Positions 25,166 through 34,394 are shown, counted from the first letter of the stretch. The stretch is DNA of 43,478 nt from a virus (IMGVR_UViG_3300013136_000814:1-43478); one strand, 5' to 3'. Program-made: numbers and translations. Notes: a model not told the origin generated them from the sequence alone.

Positions 25166-26827
25166 ATGAAGATTAAACAAATTAAATTACACGAAGATGC
25201 AAGAAGTTACATGAAGAATGGAATTGATATTTTAGCTGAATCAGTTAAGGCAACTCTTGGACCAGCAGGTAGGAATGTAGTTGTTGAAGATGAATTTGGA
25301 GGACTTATTTCAACAAAGGATGGAGTTACAGTTGCTAAGAGCATAAAATTAGAAAATCCATTTGAAAATGTTGGTGCACAAATGGTAAAAGAAGCATCAA
25401 TTCAAACAAATGAATCGGTGGGGGATGGTACAACAACATCAACTGTTTTAGCGCATGCAATTATAAGTGAAGGATTAAAGAGTCTATCTGTAGGTGTTAA
25501 TGCAATTGAATTAAAAAGAGGAATTGATAAAGCTACAAAATTAATAGCAGATGATTTAAAAAATCAAAGTATCCAAATCACTAAAAATGAAGAAATTATA
25601 AATGTTGGAACTATTTCTTCCAATGGAGATACTGAAATTGGTAAATATATTGCAAAAGCTATGGATGAAGTTGGCCGTGATGGTGTTATCATGATTGAAG
25701 ATGGATCAACCGAAGATAGTTTAGAAATTGTCGAAGGTATGCAATTCGAAAGAGGATATCTTTCTCCATATTTCATAAATAATAATTCTACTTTCCAATG
25801 CATAATGGAAAATCCATATATTTTACTGTATGATAAAAAAATAAGTTCAATTAAACCACTTGTCAAATTATTAGAGCAAGTTGTTTCAGAAAATAAACCT
25901 TTATTGATTATTGCTGAAGATATTGAAGGTGAAGCCTTGGCAGTTTTAGTTGCAAATAAAGCAAGAGGAATCATGAGTGTTTGTGCGGTTAAAGCACCGG
26001 AGTTTGGAGATAGAAGAAAAGAAATTTTAGAAGATTTAGCAGTATTAACTGGTGGTCAAGTAGTATCTCCGGAAAAAGGAATGTCATTAGATAAAATTAA
26101 TTCTTCGGTTTTTGGAACAGCAAGAACAATAACAATTGATAATAAGAAAACAACTATTATTGATGGAAAGGGTTCCGAAAAAGATATTATTAAGAGAGCT
26201 GAAGAAATTAAAACTCATATTGAAAAATCAACTTCTGATTATGAAAAAGAAAAATTACAATCAAGATTAGCTAAATTTTCTGGTGGTGTTGCTATTATCC
26301 ATATTGGGGCTCAATCTGAAATTGAAATGAAAGATAAGAAGATGAGAACCGAAGATGCTTTACATGCAACAAAAGCGGCAGTTACGGATGGAATTCTTCC
26401 TGGGGGTGGTATAGCTCTGAAGAATGCGGAAATAAATATTCTAAATAAAATGAATGAAATATCTTTTTCTTCTGAAGATGAGAAAATTGGTTTTAATATT
26501 TTATTGAGGTCTCTTAAATCTCCATTTAATATGATCATTGAAAATAGTGGAAAAAATGGAGATGCAATCTGGGAAAGAATTCTTAATCAAAATCATCAAG
26601 AAAAAGATTTGAGAATCATAAATAATAACACAAAAATAGGATATGATGTTAAAAATGGAGAAATAATTAATATGTTAGAATCAGGAATTATAGATCCAAC
26701 AAAAGTATGTATTACATCTTTACAAAAAGCTGCTTCAGTAGCTGGAATGATACTAACCACAGAATCTATTATTTGTAATAAGATTGATAAGAATGATAAA
26801 GAAATAAATCCAGATGAATTATTTTGA
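25166..26827 (+). CDS. groEL: Chaperonin GroEL
   Basis: A 553-residue chaperonin. The ATP site is conserved (TLGPAGRNV near residue 30 and VGDGTTTSTVLAH near 86), and so is GGGIALK near 413. The C-terminus lacks the Gly-Gly-Met repeats of bacterial GroEL and ends DKEINPDELF, as other phage copies do. AAAGGAG lies just upstream of the ATG. Divergent sequence in the apical domain suggests adaptation to phage substrates. Confidence 0.95.
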   Translation: MKIKQIKLHEDARSYMKNGIDILAESVKATLGPAGRNVVVEDEFGGLISTKDGVTVAKSIKLENPFENVGAQMVKEASIQTNESVGDGTTTSTVLAHAIISEGLKSLSVGVNAIELKRGIDKATKLIADDLKNQSIQITKNEEIINVGTISSNGDTEIGKYIAKAMDEVGRDGVIMIEDGSTEDSLEIVEGMQFERGYLSPYFINNNSTFQCIMENPYILLYDKKISSIKPLVKLLEQVVSENKPLLIIAEDIEGEALAVLVANKARGIMSVCAVKAPEFGDRRKEILEDLAVLTGGQVVSPEKGMSLDKINSSVFGTARTITIDNKKTTIIDGKGSEKDIIKRAEEIKTHIEKSTSDYEKEKLQSRLAKFSGGVAIIHIGAQSEIEMKDKKMRTEDALHATKAAVTDGILPGGGIALKNAEINILNKMNEISFSSEDEKIGFNILLRSLKSPFNMIIENSGKNGDAIWERILNQNHQEKDLRIINNNTKIGYDVKNGEIINMLESGIIDPTKVCITSLQKAASVAGMILTTESIICNKIDKNDKEINPDELF

Positions 26828-26870
26828 TAATTCATAAATTTAATTTAAATTAATAATATGAAAAATAAAA

Positions 26871-27260
26871 TTGACCACACCGAAATTAAAAAAAATCATA
26901 AAAGAAAAATATAATGAAGAACGAAAATATCATCAGCCTGTTTATCTTTATGAGTTCTTAATAGACGGATATTTAAAATGGAAGGCAAAACATAAAATGA
27001 AAATTGCATTAAATGCAACTAAAAAAGAAATGAAAAAGAATGTAAAAAGATCAAACATTTCACTAAGTTCCCAATCAGAATTGCATCTTTACAACGCAGA
27101 AAAAAAGTTTATGGAATTAAATAACTGGTTATTTGAGCTTCCACTTAGTAGAATATCAGAGCAATGTAAGCAACAAATACGAGAACTCATTCTCGTTGAT
27201 TTAAATTATTCAACTGATGATTTTGTTGAAAAAAGAATAAATATTCAATCAAAAAAGTGA
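26871..27260 (+). CDS. Unrecognised 129-residue basic protein; start uncertain
   Basis: The frame begins at a TTG (26871) with no Shine-Dalgarno. An ATG at 26858 lies 13 bases upstream in another frame; removing one A from the run at 26867-26870 would bring it into frame and give MKNK before the same protein. So either TTG is the start or the 5' end carries a one-base insertion. The product is helical and basic (KKEMKKNVKRSNIS), without recognised domains. Confidence 0.55.
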   Translation: MTTPKLKKIIKEKYNEERKYHQPVYLYEFLIDGYLKWKAKHKMKIALNATKKEMKKNVKRSNISLSSQSELHLYNAEKKFMELNNWLFELPLSRISEQCKQQIRELILVDLNYSTDDFVEKRINIQSKK

Positions 27261-27297
27261 TTTCAATACCAAGTACAGATTAAATCAATATAATAAC

Positions 27298-27516
27298 ATG
27301 GAACAACAAAGACAGATTAATATAGATCCAGTTAAAGATGGACAACAAATGATATGCAAAGAATGTGGTGGAAAAGTATTTGATAATGCATTACTTCTCT
27401 ATAAAATAAGTGCAGTATTAATGGGACAAGAAACCATTGCACCAATACAAGTTTTTATATGTAAAAACTGTGGAACAATTGTTGAAGAATTACTTCCTGA
27501 AAATGTTATAAAATAA
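27298..27516 (+). CDS. Small zinc-ribbon protein, 72 residues
   Basis: C20-x2-C23 and C55-x2-C58 (ICKECGGK and FICKNCGT) form a four-cysteine zinc ribbon separated by about 30 residues. Small proteins of this kind are common in T4-like phages, with no established function. Its last base is the first base of the following ATG. Confidence 0.7.
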   Translation: MEQQRQINIDPVKDGQQMICKECGGKVFDNALLLYKISAVLMGQETIAPIQVFICKNCGTIVEELLPENVIK

Positions 27517-28454
27517 TGAAAGATAATTTGGTTTATGCTAAAGCCAATGCTCTTGGACTTAAAACAATTTCATATTCACAATTTTCATTGTTTTATAATT
27601 GCCCATTAAGTTGGTATAGAAAATATGTTCAAAAAGTAAAAGATTTCAATCCAAGTATTGAATTAGTATTTGGATCGGCGTTCCATACAGTTATTCAAGA
27701 ATATCTTACTATTTATTTTAATGAAGGTACTCTTAAAGCCGATTCAATGGAATTAAATAGGATGTTATCAGAACAAATGAAAATTGAGTACAATAATCTA
27801 ATGAAAAATAGCACAACTCAGTTTACAAATAAAGACCAGATGACCGAATATTATATAGATGGAACAGAAATTCTTGATTTTATTAAGAAACATAAAAAAG
27901 ATTATTTTGATAAAAATGAATATGAATTATTTGGAATTGAATATGAATTGATTGTTCCAACAGATATAAATCCAAAAATTGGAATCGTGGGATTTTTAGA
28001 TATTGTATTAAAAAAAAGAGAAAAAGATATTTATTTTATTCGAGATTTTAAAACATCATTTAGAGGTTGGAAAGATAATAAGAAAAAAGATTTTGCTACA
28101 AGAAATCAAGTTCTTCTTTATAAAAAATATTTTGCTAAACAATTAAATATTCCAATTGATAATGTTTCGGTTGATTTCTTTATTTTAAAAAGAAAACTTT
28201 GGGAAAGTGAATTTAAACAGAAACATGTTCAGATTTTTAAACCAGCTTCAGGAAAAGTTTCAATGAAAAAATTTGAAGAAGAGTTTAATAAATTCGTAAA
28301 TATTTTTGATGAAAATGGAGTTGTTAAAGAAGGAATAATTTTTGGAAAAGCATCAGATAAAAAAAATTGTAAATATTGTGCACTTAAAGGAACTAATAAT
28401 TGTAATAAATTAACAAAATTAATAAAACATGGCGAAAGTAATAACAGCGATTGA
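27516..28454 (+). CDS. PD-(D/E)XK nuclease, RecB/Cas4-like with Fe-S cysteines
   Basis: A 312-residue nuclease. The core shows GSAFHTVIQEYL (a RecB-like helix with catalytic His), GFLDIV and, about 15 residues on, RDFKTS, i.e. D-x(n)-D-x-K. Four cysteines are placed as in AddB/Cas4 iron-sulfur nucleases: C29 near the N-terminus and C285, C288, C296 near the C-terminus. Phages use such enzymes in recombination or DNA-end processing. It overlaps the next gene by 26 bases. Confidence 0.8.
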   Translation: MKDNLVYAKANALGLKTISYSQFSLFYNCPLSWYRKYVQKVKDFNPSIELVFGSAFHTVIQEYLTIYFNEGTLKADSMELNRMLSEQMKIEYNNLMKNSTTQFTNKDQMTEYYIDGTEILDFIKKHKKDYFDKNEYELFGIEYELIVPTDINPKIGIVGFLDIVLKKREKDIYFIRDFKTSFRGWKDNKKKDFATRNQVLLYKKYFAKQLNIPIDNVSVDFFILKRKLWESEFKQKHVQIFKPASGKVSMKKFEEEFNKFVNIFDENGVVKEGIIFGKASDKKNCKYCALKGTNNCNKLTKLIKHGESNNSD

Positions 28455-28923
28455 AACTTTTGATTTTACTGATTTTAACTATTCTGATTGGAAGTTATTT
28501 CTTGCTGGAGGAATAACTAACGTGGCAGATTGGCAATCAATAATTATCAATAAACTTAAAGATGTCAATAATCTAATTTTATTCAACCCGCGAAGAAAAA
28601 ATTTTCCTATTAATGATCCCAATGCAAGTAAAGAACAAATAATTTGGGAATACAAATATTTAAAAGAAAGTGATTTTATTCTTTTTTGGTTTGGAAAAGG
28701 ATCTCTCAATCCGATTGTTCTTTATGAATTAGGGTTGCACGGAAATTCGGTCAAAAAGAAAAAGATTTTTATTGGGATCGATCCAGAATATGAAAGAAAA
28801 CAAGACGTTGAAATACAAACACAATTAGCAAGACCGGAGATAAAAATTGTTTATTCACTTGAAAATCTTGCAGATCAAATTAGAAAGTATATAAGTAATT
28901 TATCAATTTTAATTAACAAATGA
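28429..28923 (+). CDS. Nucleoside 2-deoxyribosyltransferase-like protein
   Basis: A 164-residue protein with FLAGGITN (24-31), a conserved FNPRRKNF, and SLNPIVLYELGLHG carrying the family's catalytic glutamate region. These enzymes move deoxyribose between bases, salvaging nucleotides or editing the pool. It overlaps both neighbours (26 bases upstream, 4 downstream), so expression is coupled. A role linked to modified deoxynucleotides is possible but unproven. Confidence 0.75.
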   Translation: MAKVITAIETFDFTDFNYSDWKLFLAGGITNVADWQSIIINKLKDVNNLILFNPRRKNFPINDPNASKEQIIWEYKYLKESDFILFWFGKGSLNPIVLYELGLHGNSVKKKKIFIGIDPEYERKQDVEIQTQLARPEIKIVYSLENLADQIRKYISNLSILINK

Positions 28924-29237
28924 AAACAATTGCGCAACAACTTAATATCAAAGATTTTCCATATATTATCAAAAATGAAAATGGAAATCAAATCTATTAT
29001 GAAAATTCTGATGAATATTGGTGGAAACAAGAGTTTGATCAAAATGGAAATCAAATCTATTTTAAAGATTCTGATGGATATTGGTGGAAACAAGAGTATG
29101 ATCAAAATGGAAATCAAATCTATTATGAAGATTCCAATGGAAAAATCATTGATAATCGACTAAAGAAAGAAATTATAATGGATGAAATCGCCAAGAAATT
29201 TGGAATTCATATTAGTCAATTGAAGATTAAGAAATGA
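28920..29237 (+). CDS. Repeat protein with 21-residue WW/YD-type repeats
   Basis: A 105-residue protein. Residues about 21-77 hold nearly three copies of a 21-residue unit ending in WWKQEYDQNGNQIYYEDS. The repeats recall the short E-Y-D-x-x-G-N-x-I-Y units found singly or in tandem in phage and bacterial proteins of unknown role. The C-terminal 30 residues form a basic helix. It overlaps the previous gene by 4 bases and the next by 4. Confidence 0.7.
   Translation: MKTIAQQLNIKDFPYIIKNENGNQIYYENSDEYWWKQEFDQNGNQIYFKDSDGYWWKQEYDQNGNQIYYEDSNGKIIDNRLKKEIIMDEIAKKFGIHISQLKIKK
28981..29150 (+). repeat. Tandem repeat, 63-base period, about 2.7 copies
   Basis: ATGGAAATCAAATCTAT recurs at 28981, 29044 and 29107, exactly 63 bases apart, with near-identical sequence between. 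The unit is in frame (21 codons) inside the repeat-protein gene. High DNA identity implies recent duplication and possible copy-number variation. Confidence 0.85.
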
Positions 29238-29680
29238 ATAAAAATCCATCTAAACTTTACATTGGTATTACTGGATCTGAGAGATATGAAAGAAAAACAG
29301 AAATTAAAGATGTTATCTTTCAAATTAAAAAATCTTTTGGTAATAAATGTGTGATAGTTTCAAAAGGATCTTTAAATGGAGCAGATAAATATATTCGAAA
29401 ATCATGCCTTGAATTTGAATTGGAATATGAAGAGTTTTCACCATCTCATTTAACAAAAACATTATATTCGGTCCTACCAGATTCTTATTATGGCAAGCCA
29501 TTTTCAGGACGAGATGCTTATCAACGAAATAGATTTTTATTGAATCGAGTTGATCGACTTATTATATTTAGATTTGAAGATGATCAAGTTATGATTGATT
29601 TAGAAAAGATAGCAAATAAAAAAAATAAAAAAATAAAATTATTCATATATTATGGACAAATTTCAACCGGGAGAAATTAG
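29234..29680 (+). CDS. SLOG/YspA-like Rossmannoid protein
   Basis: A 148-residue protein beginning YIGITGSERYE and containing a strand-helix with SKGSLNGADKYIRKSCLEF (quoted in part), i.e. the G-x-x-x-G-A-D pattern of DprA/YspA-type SLOG domains that bind nucleotides or nucleotide-derived ligands. The ligand is unknown. It overlaps the following glycosyltransferase start by 29 bases. Confidence 0.6.
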   Translation: MNKNPSKLYIGITGSERYERKTEIKDVIFQIKKSFGNKCVIVSKGSLNGADKYIRKSCLEFELEYEEFSPSHLTKTLYSVLPDSYYGKPFSGRDAYQRNRFLLNRVDRLIIFRFEDDQVMIDLEKIANKKNKKIKLFIYYGQISTGRN

Positions 29681-31151
29681 AAATGGATTCCCAGTTCTTC
29701 CCCAAGAAGAACGAAAAACTATTTTATTAATGTCAGATGATTTACGATTTCCATCTGGAGTTGGAACAGTTGCGAGAGAAATCGTACTCGGAACATGTCA
29801 TTATTTTAATTGGATTCAGATTGGTGGTGCAGCTAAACATCCAGAAGCAAATAAAACAGTTAGTTTGGATAAATTAATAACCAAAGAAACTGGGGTTTTG
29901 GACCCTTCTGTTATTATTTATGGTGTTAATGGATATGGAAATCCTCAATTAGTAAGGATGATAATTGCACGTCATTCACCATCTGCAATCTTTCATTTTA
30001 CAGATCCAAGATTTTGGGAGTGGTTATATAGAATGAATGGAGAATTAAAAGTTCAAATTCCTTTGATTTATTATGATCTTTGGGATGATTTACCAAGTCC
30101 AAACTATAATACAGCATTTTATCAATCATGTGATTTATTAATAAATATTAATAGACAAACTCATTTAATGGTAGAATCTTTACTTGAAAAAGAAAATACA
30201 TGTGATTTATATTATAAGAAAAAGAAACAAGATCTTTCAAAAATTCTATTAGATTATGTTCCTCATGGAATAAATCCAAAATCATATTTTCCATTACATC
30301 CAAATGATGATCAAGTTATCAAATATAAACAAAAAATATTTGGAAATAAAGAACTTGACTTTGTTGTTTTTTACAATAATAGAAATGTTCGAAGAAAACA
30401 AACAAGTGATGTAATTCTTGCTTATCGTCATTTTTATCTTTCATTAGATAAAGAAAAAGCAGAAAAATGTGCATTATTATTGCATACTGTTGGAAGAGAT
30501 GAAAATGGAACTGATTTATTCAGGGTTATTAATGATCTCGCTTTAAACATGAATATTTATATTGACGAAGATAAAATTGATTTGAAACAAATGAATCTTC
30601 TTTATAATATAGCAGATGTTACTATTAATATTGCGAGTAATGAAGGATTTGGATTATCTTCTGCTGAATCTATTATGGCTGGAACCATGATTTTAAATAA
30701 TGTAACCGGTGGATTGCAAGATCAGTTAAGATTTGAAGATGAAAAAGAAAATTGGATTAGATTTACGGAAGAATTTCCTACTAATCATAATGGAAGATAT
30801 AAAAAATGTGGAATTTGGGGAATTCCAATTTTTCCTAAAACACGATCATTACAAGGAAGCATTCCAACTCCGTATATTTTTGATGATAGATGTGATTGGG
30901 AAGAAGCGGGAAATAAATTAATTGAAATATACAATATCCCAGCTAAAGAAAGAAGAGAAAGAGCACTAAAAGGAAGAGAATGGATGCTATCAGAAGAAAG
31001 CAGAATGTCATCATCGGAAATGAGCAAATTGATTGTTCAAGATATAAATATTCTTCTTGAGAATTGGAAGCCAAAGAAACCATTTGAATTAATTGATACT
31101 AATAATCCATTAAAAATTAAAACAGTAGGAATTTTAAAATCTGAATTGTAA
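29652..31151 (+). CDS. Glycosyltransferase, GT-B fold (GT4-like)
   Basis: A 499-residue enzyme. The N-terminal domain contains DDLRFPSGVGTVARE, a donor/acceptor glycine-rich loop, and the C-terminal domain has NEGFGLSSAESIMAG, the E-x7-E nucleotide-sugar motif of GT4 enzymes. Phage glycosyltransferases act on host surface glycans or on DNA bases. It is followed after two bases by a related enzyme, suggesting consecutive additions. Confidence 0.8.
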   Translation: MDKFQPGEIRNGFPVLPQEERKTILLMSDDLRFPSGVGTVAREIVLGTCHYFNWIQIGGAAKHPEANKTVSLDKLITKETGVLDPSVIIYGVNGYGNPQLVRMIIARHSPSAIFHFTDPRFWEWLYRMNGELKVQIPLIYYDLWDDLPSPNYNTAFYQSCDLLININRQTHLMVESLLEKENTCDLYYKKKKQDLSKILLDYVPHGINPKSYFPLHPNDDQVIKYKQKIFGNKELDFVVFYNNRNVRRKQTSDVILAYRHFYLSLDKEKAEKCALLLHTVGRDENGTDLFRVINDLALNMNIYIDEDKIDLKQMNLLYNIADVTINIASNEGFGLSSAESIMAGTMILNNVTGGLQDQLRFEDEKENWIRFTEEFPTNHNGRYKKCGIWGIPIFPKTRSLQGSIPTPYIFDDRCDWEEAGNKLIEIYNIPAKERRERALKGREWMLSEESRMSSSEMSKLIVQDINILLENWKPKKPFELIDTNNPLKIKTVGILKSEL

Positions 31152-31153
31152 AT

Positions 31154-32575
31154 ATGAAAAAACTTTGTTTAATCGAAAGCCCAATAAGAACTGCTTCTGG
31201 ATATGGAGCACACAGTCGAGACATCAGTAAATCACTTGTTAAATTTTTATCACCAAAAGAATGGAACTTCATTTGGGTTCCTTTGCCATGGGGAATAACT
31301 CCGGAAACAGAATTAAATCCAAATGATCCCGAAGATAAATTTATACTCGATAATCTTATTAAATCAAATCAATTACCAAAGTCCCCAGATCTACATATTC
31401 AAGTATCTATTCCATCAGAATTCAGAAAAATCGGAAACTTTTCAATTGGTATAACTGCAGGAACAGAAACAAATATGGCAAGCATCGAATTTATACAAGG
31501 CTGTAATAAAATGGATTTGATCATTGTTCCATCAAAATTTACAAAAGAAGTTCTCGAATCAACTAGATGGCAACGTAAAAATCAAATAACAAATGCAGTT
31601 GAAGAAGAAATACTTTTAACAAAACCAATTGAAGTATTATTCGAAGGATTGAATACAAATATTTATAGAAAAATAAAAGATATTCTTCCTTCTGTTTCGA
31701 ATGAATTAGATAAAATCCCCGAAGATTTTTGTTTTTTAGCAGTTGGACATTGGCTTAAAGGAAACTTTGGGCATGATAGAAAAGATTTAGGAATGATGAT
31801 AAAAACGTTTTTAGAAACGTTTAAAGATAGAGAAGAACAACCAGCATTATTATTAAAAATTGCAGGAGGAAGTTTTTCAAAAGTAGACGAAGAATGGATA
31901 AGGGGTCGAATTGAAGATATTAAAAAAATGGTTCTTCCACTTGATGGATTTCCAAATCCAAAGCTTCCAAATATATATGTTCTTTATGGATCGTTAACTG
32001 ATGATGAGATGAATAGTTTATATAATCATTCAAAGGTAAAAGCTATGGTTTCTTTTACTCATGGAGAAGGATTTGGAAGACCATTGCTCGAGTTTTCTAT
32101 AACGGGAAAACCAATCTTAGCATCAAAGTGGTCTGGTCAACTTGATTTTCTATCAAATGGTCATGCAATTTTATTAAAAGGAAAAACCGAAAAAATAGAT
32201 TCTTCTGCAGTTTGGGATCATATTTTATTAGAGAATTCTGAATGGTTTAGAGTTGATTATGATTATGCATCTATTAAAATGGATATGGTGTTTAATCATC
32301 CCGGTCAATTTATTGAAATGGGTAAAAGACAAACAAAAAATGCTTTGAATTTTACAATGGAAAAAATGACCGAAAAATTTGATAATATAATTAAAAAACA
32401 TTATATTAATAATTCAACTTCTATTGTTTTACCCGAACTTCCTAAACTAAGAAAGATTTCAGATATCAATGAAAAAAAAGAAGTTAAAATACCAGATTTA
32501 AGTAATTTAGAAGGATTTAAAAATTTACAGAAACTAAAATTTAATCAACATGAAATGCCCAAATTGCCAAAATGA
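31154..32575 (+). CDS. Glycosyltransferase, GT-B fold (GT4-like)
   Basis: A 473-residue enzyme with RTASGYGAHSRDI near the N-terminus (glycine-rich loop) and HGEGFGRPLLEFSITGKP in the C-terminal domain, again the E-x7-E pattern. The overall order matches the previous gene, so the pair may have arisen by duplication, though sequences have diverged widely. Its 3' end overlaps the next ORF by 26 bases. Confidence 0.8.
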   Translation: MKKLCLIESPIRTASGYGAHSRDISKSLVKFLSPKEWNFIWVPLPWGITPETELNPNDPEDKFILDNLIKSNQLPKSPDLHIQVSIPSEFRKIGNFSIGITAGTETNMASIEFIQGCNKMDLIIVPSKFTKEVLESTRWQRKNQITNAVEEEILLTKPIEVLFEGLNTNIYRKIKDILPSVSNELDKIPEDFCFLAVGHWLKGNFGHDRKDLGMMIKTFLETFKDREEQPALLLKIAGGSFSKVDEEWIRGRIEDIKKMVLPLDGFPNPKLPNIYVLYGSLTDDEMNSLYNHSKVKAMVSFTHGEGFGRPLLEFSITGKPILASKWSGQLDFLSNGHAILLKGKTEKIDSSAVWDHILLENSEWFRVDYDYASIKMDMVFNHPGQFIEMGKRQTKNALNFTMEKMTEKFDNIIKKHYINNSTSIVLPELPKLRKISDINEKKEVKIPDLSNLEGFKNLQKLKFNQHEMPKLPK

Positions 32576-32981
32576 ACATATAGAAATAGATAATAATGAA
32601 AAAAGAACGTGTTTAGATTGTGGATTTTATACTGAAAAAGGATATAACATTCTAAACAAATTTGTTATTTTTCAATCTATTCCTGAATTATTTAAAGATT
32701 TGTGTGTAGAAGCGGAAGATCAAAGTATTTGGTTTCCAACTGTTTTAAATTGGGAAGGCGTAGGAATTTTATTTCCAGATGGTAAAAATAAAGATGAATG
32801 GGAATGGGTAGTTGCACCAAGTATAAACATTCCAAAAGAAGTAAGAAAGAATTTTCCGGTAAAAGGTCAGCCTGGAAAATATCATAAAACAAAAATATCA
32901 TTTAAAGATTCTATTAAATTTGGTAAGAACTTTAAATTGGCTATGACCTTTTTATTTAACTTAAAGAATAAAGAAGATTAA
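32550..32981 (+). CDS. Zinc-ribbon protein, 143 residues, function unknown
   Basis: C3-x2-C6 and C21-x2-C24 make an N-terminal zinc ribbon. The remaining 115 residues contain a WFPTVLNWEGVGILFPDG segment and many aromatic residues, a pattern I associate with a widespread but uncharacterised T4-like phage family. The start lies inside the end of the preceding glycosyltransferase gene. Confidence 0.65.
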   Translation: MKCPNCQNEHIEIDNNEKRTCLDCGFYTEKGYNILNKFVIFQSIPELFKDLCVEAEDQSIWFPTVLNWEGVGILFPDGKNKDEWEWVVAPSINIPKEVRKNFPVKGQPGKYHKTKISFKDSIKFGKNFKLAMTFLFNLKNKED

Positions 32982-32984
32982 AAA

Positions 32985-33123
32985 ATGGGAGAACATTTTT
33001 CATTAGAAGAAGAATTAATTCAGAATATATAATAAACGTCAAAATAAATCAATCTATTGTTTAACTTTATCAATTGTTAATCAACCACAAATTAAAATAC
33101 ACGAACAGATAAATATAGAATAA
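32985..33123 (+). pseudogene. Small ORF split by a one-base frameshift
   Basis: ATG 32985 encodes MGEHFSLEEELIQNI before TAA at 33030. The +1 frame from about 33028 then reads NKRQNKSIYCLTLSIVNQ and further protein-like sequence to TAA at 33121-33123, but has no start of its own. Deleting one base in the ATATAT stretch at 33024-33030 would join them into about 45 residues, ending two bases before the next gene. Function unknown. Confidence 0.4.
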
Positions 33124-33125
33124 CA

Positions 33126-33755
33126 ATGAAAATTTCATATGCAATAACAGTTTGTAACGAATATCTTGAATTAGAACAATTATTGGCTCAGCTTAATAAA
33201 TTTGTTATAAGAAATGAATTATTTGAAATTATAATTCTTAAAGATAAAGGAAATACAACTCCAGAAGTTGAAAAAACAATTGAAAAATATTCTTCTCTCC
33301 TTCCGATTAAATCATATGAGCACACATTGAGAAAGAATTTTGCTGCTCACAAGAACTTTCTAAATTCAAAATGCAAACTTGATTATATATTTAATTTAGA
33401 TGCAGATGAAATTCCAAGCTCTATCTTATTAAAAGAAATTCATCAAATTCTTAAATCGAATGAATCAAATGAATGTTGGTTAGTTCCTCGAATTAATATA
33501 GTCAAAGGATTAACTGTTGGACATTTACAAAAATGGAATTGGCATATTGATGATAAAGGATATATTAATTGGCCTGATTGGCAATTACGAATATATAAAA
33601 ACAAGAAAGAAATTCAATGGGAAGGCAAGGTACATGAAAGACCAGTTGGATATACTCAACTTGGAAAATTACCTCAAGATGATAAATTTGCTATTCTTCA
33701 TGTGAAAGAGATTGCAAAGCAAGAAAAACAAAACGAATTTTATAAAACAATTTAA
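33126..33755 (+). CDS. Glycosyltransferase family 2
   Basis: A 209-residue GT-A enzyme: ITVCNEYLELEQLL at the N-terminus, then NLDADEIP (the D-x-D metal site), a WPDWQLRIYKN segment and VHERPVG before the C-terminus, the layout of the SunS/WaaE-like GT2 group. A single-domain member without membrane segments, so probably cytoplasmic. Confidence 0.8.
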   Translation: MKISYAITVCNEYLELEQLLAQLNKFVIRNELFEIIILKDKGNTTPEVEKTIEKYSSLLPIKSYEHTLRKNFAAHKNFLNSKCKLDYIFNLDADEIPSSILLKEIHQILKSNESNECWLVPRINIVKGLTVGHLQKWNWHIDDKGYINWPDWQLRIYKNKKEIQWEGKVHERPVGYTQLGKLPQDDKFAILHVKEIAKQEKQNEFYKTI

Positions 33756-33830
33756 TATCTAATTAATTAGAAAGTCAATTACTAAAAATGAATTGACAAC
33801 TATTTTGGATTTTATTAAAAAACAAAGAAT

Positions 33831-34394
33831 ATGGCATATCTATTTAACGAAGCACAATTAAAAGCTCAACCAATATTTAAAAAAATAAAAAGATTGATTG
33901 AACCACAAATCCAACAGTGTAAATCATTTTGCGTTGTTGGTTGGAGATATGATAGTGGTGTCAATATATTTCCATATTTACATCAATATGGAGATGTTCA
34001 TCTAGTTGAAGCATTTTCTCTAAATATAGATGATTTTAAGAAAAAGGGATTTGATTTTGTTAAAACAAAACATGATGACATTCAAAATTATAAGCAAATC
34101 TTTAGTAAGAATGAAATTGATTGTTTAATATGGCAAAACGGACCTGAACATGTTGATAAAGAATCGGGAATGAATATGCTGAAGATTCTACCAAATTGGT
34201 TTGATGTAGTTATTATCGAATCAATATCTCAACCAGAAGATCATAATCTCGGAATGATATTTGGAAACCCATATGAAAATAGAATATCTGAATGGAATAT
34301 GGAAGATTATTGTCAAACAAAATATAGGACAATTGATTATCATTATGGAATATTCGCAATAAAATCAAATTTAAAGAAAAAAATAAATGAATGA
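33831..34394 (+). CDS. Methyltransferase-like protein
   Basis: A 187-residue Rossmann-type protein with SFCVVGWRYDSG in the place of motif I, HLVEAFSLN as the acidic end of strand 2 and WQNGPEHVDKESG as a motif resembling the E-H-V-x-K loop of small class I methyltransferases. The glycine-rich loop is altered (GWRYDSG), so SAM binding is uncertain. It overlaps the exonuclease start by 8 bases. Confidence 0.5.
   Translation: MAYLFNEAQLKAQPIFKKIKRLIEPQIQQCKSFCVVGWRYDSGVNIFPYLHQYGDVHLVEAFSLNIDDFKKKGFDFVKTKHDDIQNYKQIFSKNEIDCLIWQNGPEHVDKESGMNMLKILPNWFDVVIIESISQPEDHNLGMIFGNPYENRISEWNMEDYCQTKYRTIDYHYGIFAIKSNLKKKINE

Noticed and set aside
28981-29150. CRISPR array
   Set aside because: Period of 63 bases without spacers, in frame and inside a coding gene.
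33756-33830. Small ORF in the gap after the GT2 gene
   Set aside because: One frame reads protein-like for about 30 codons but lacks a start and runs into the next gene; too little to claim.
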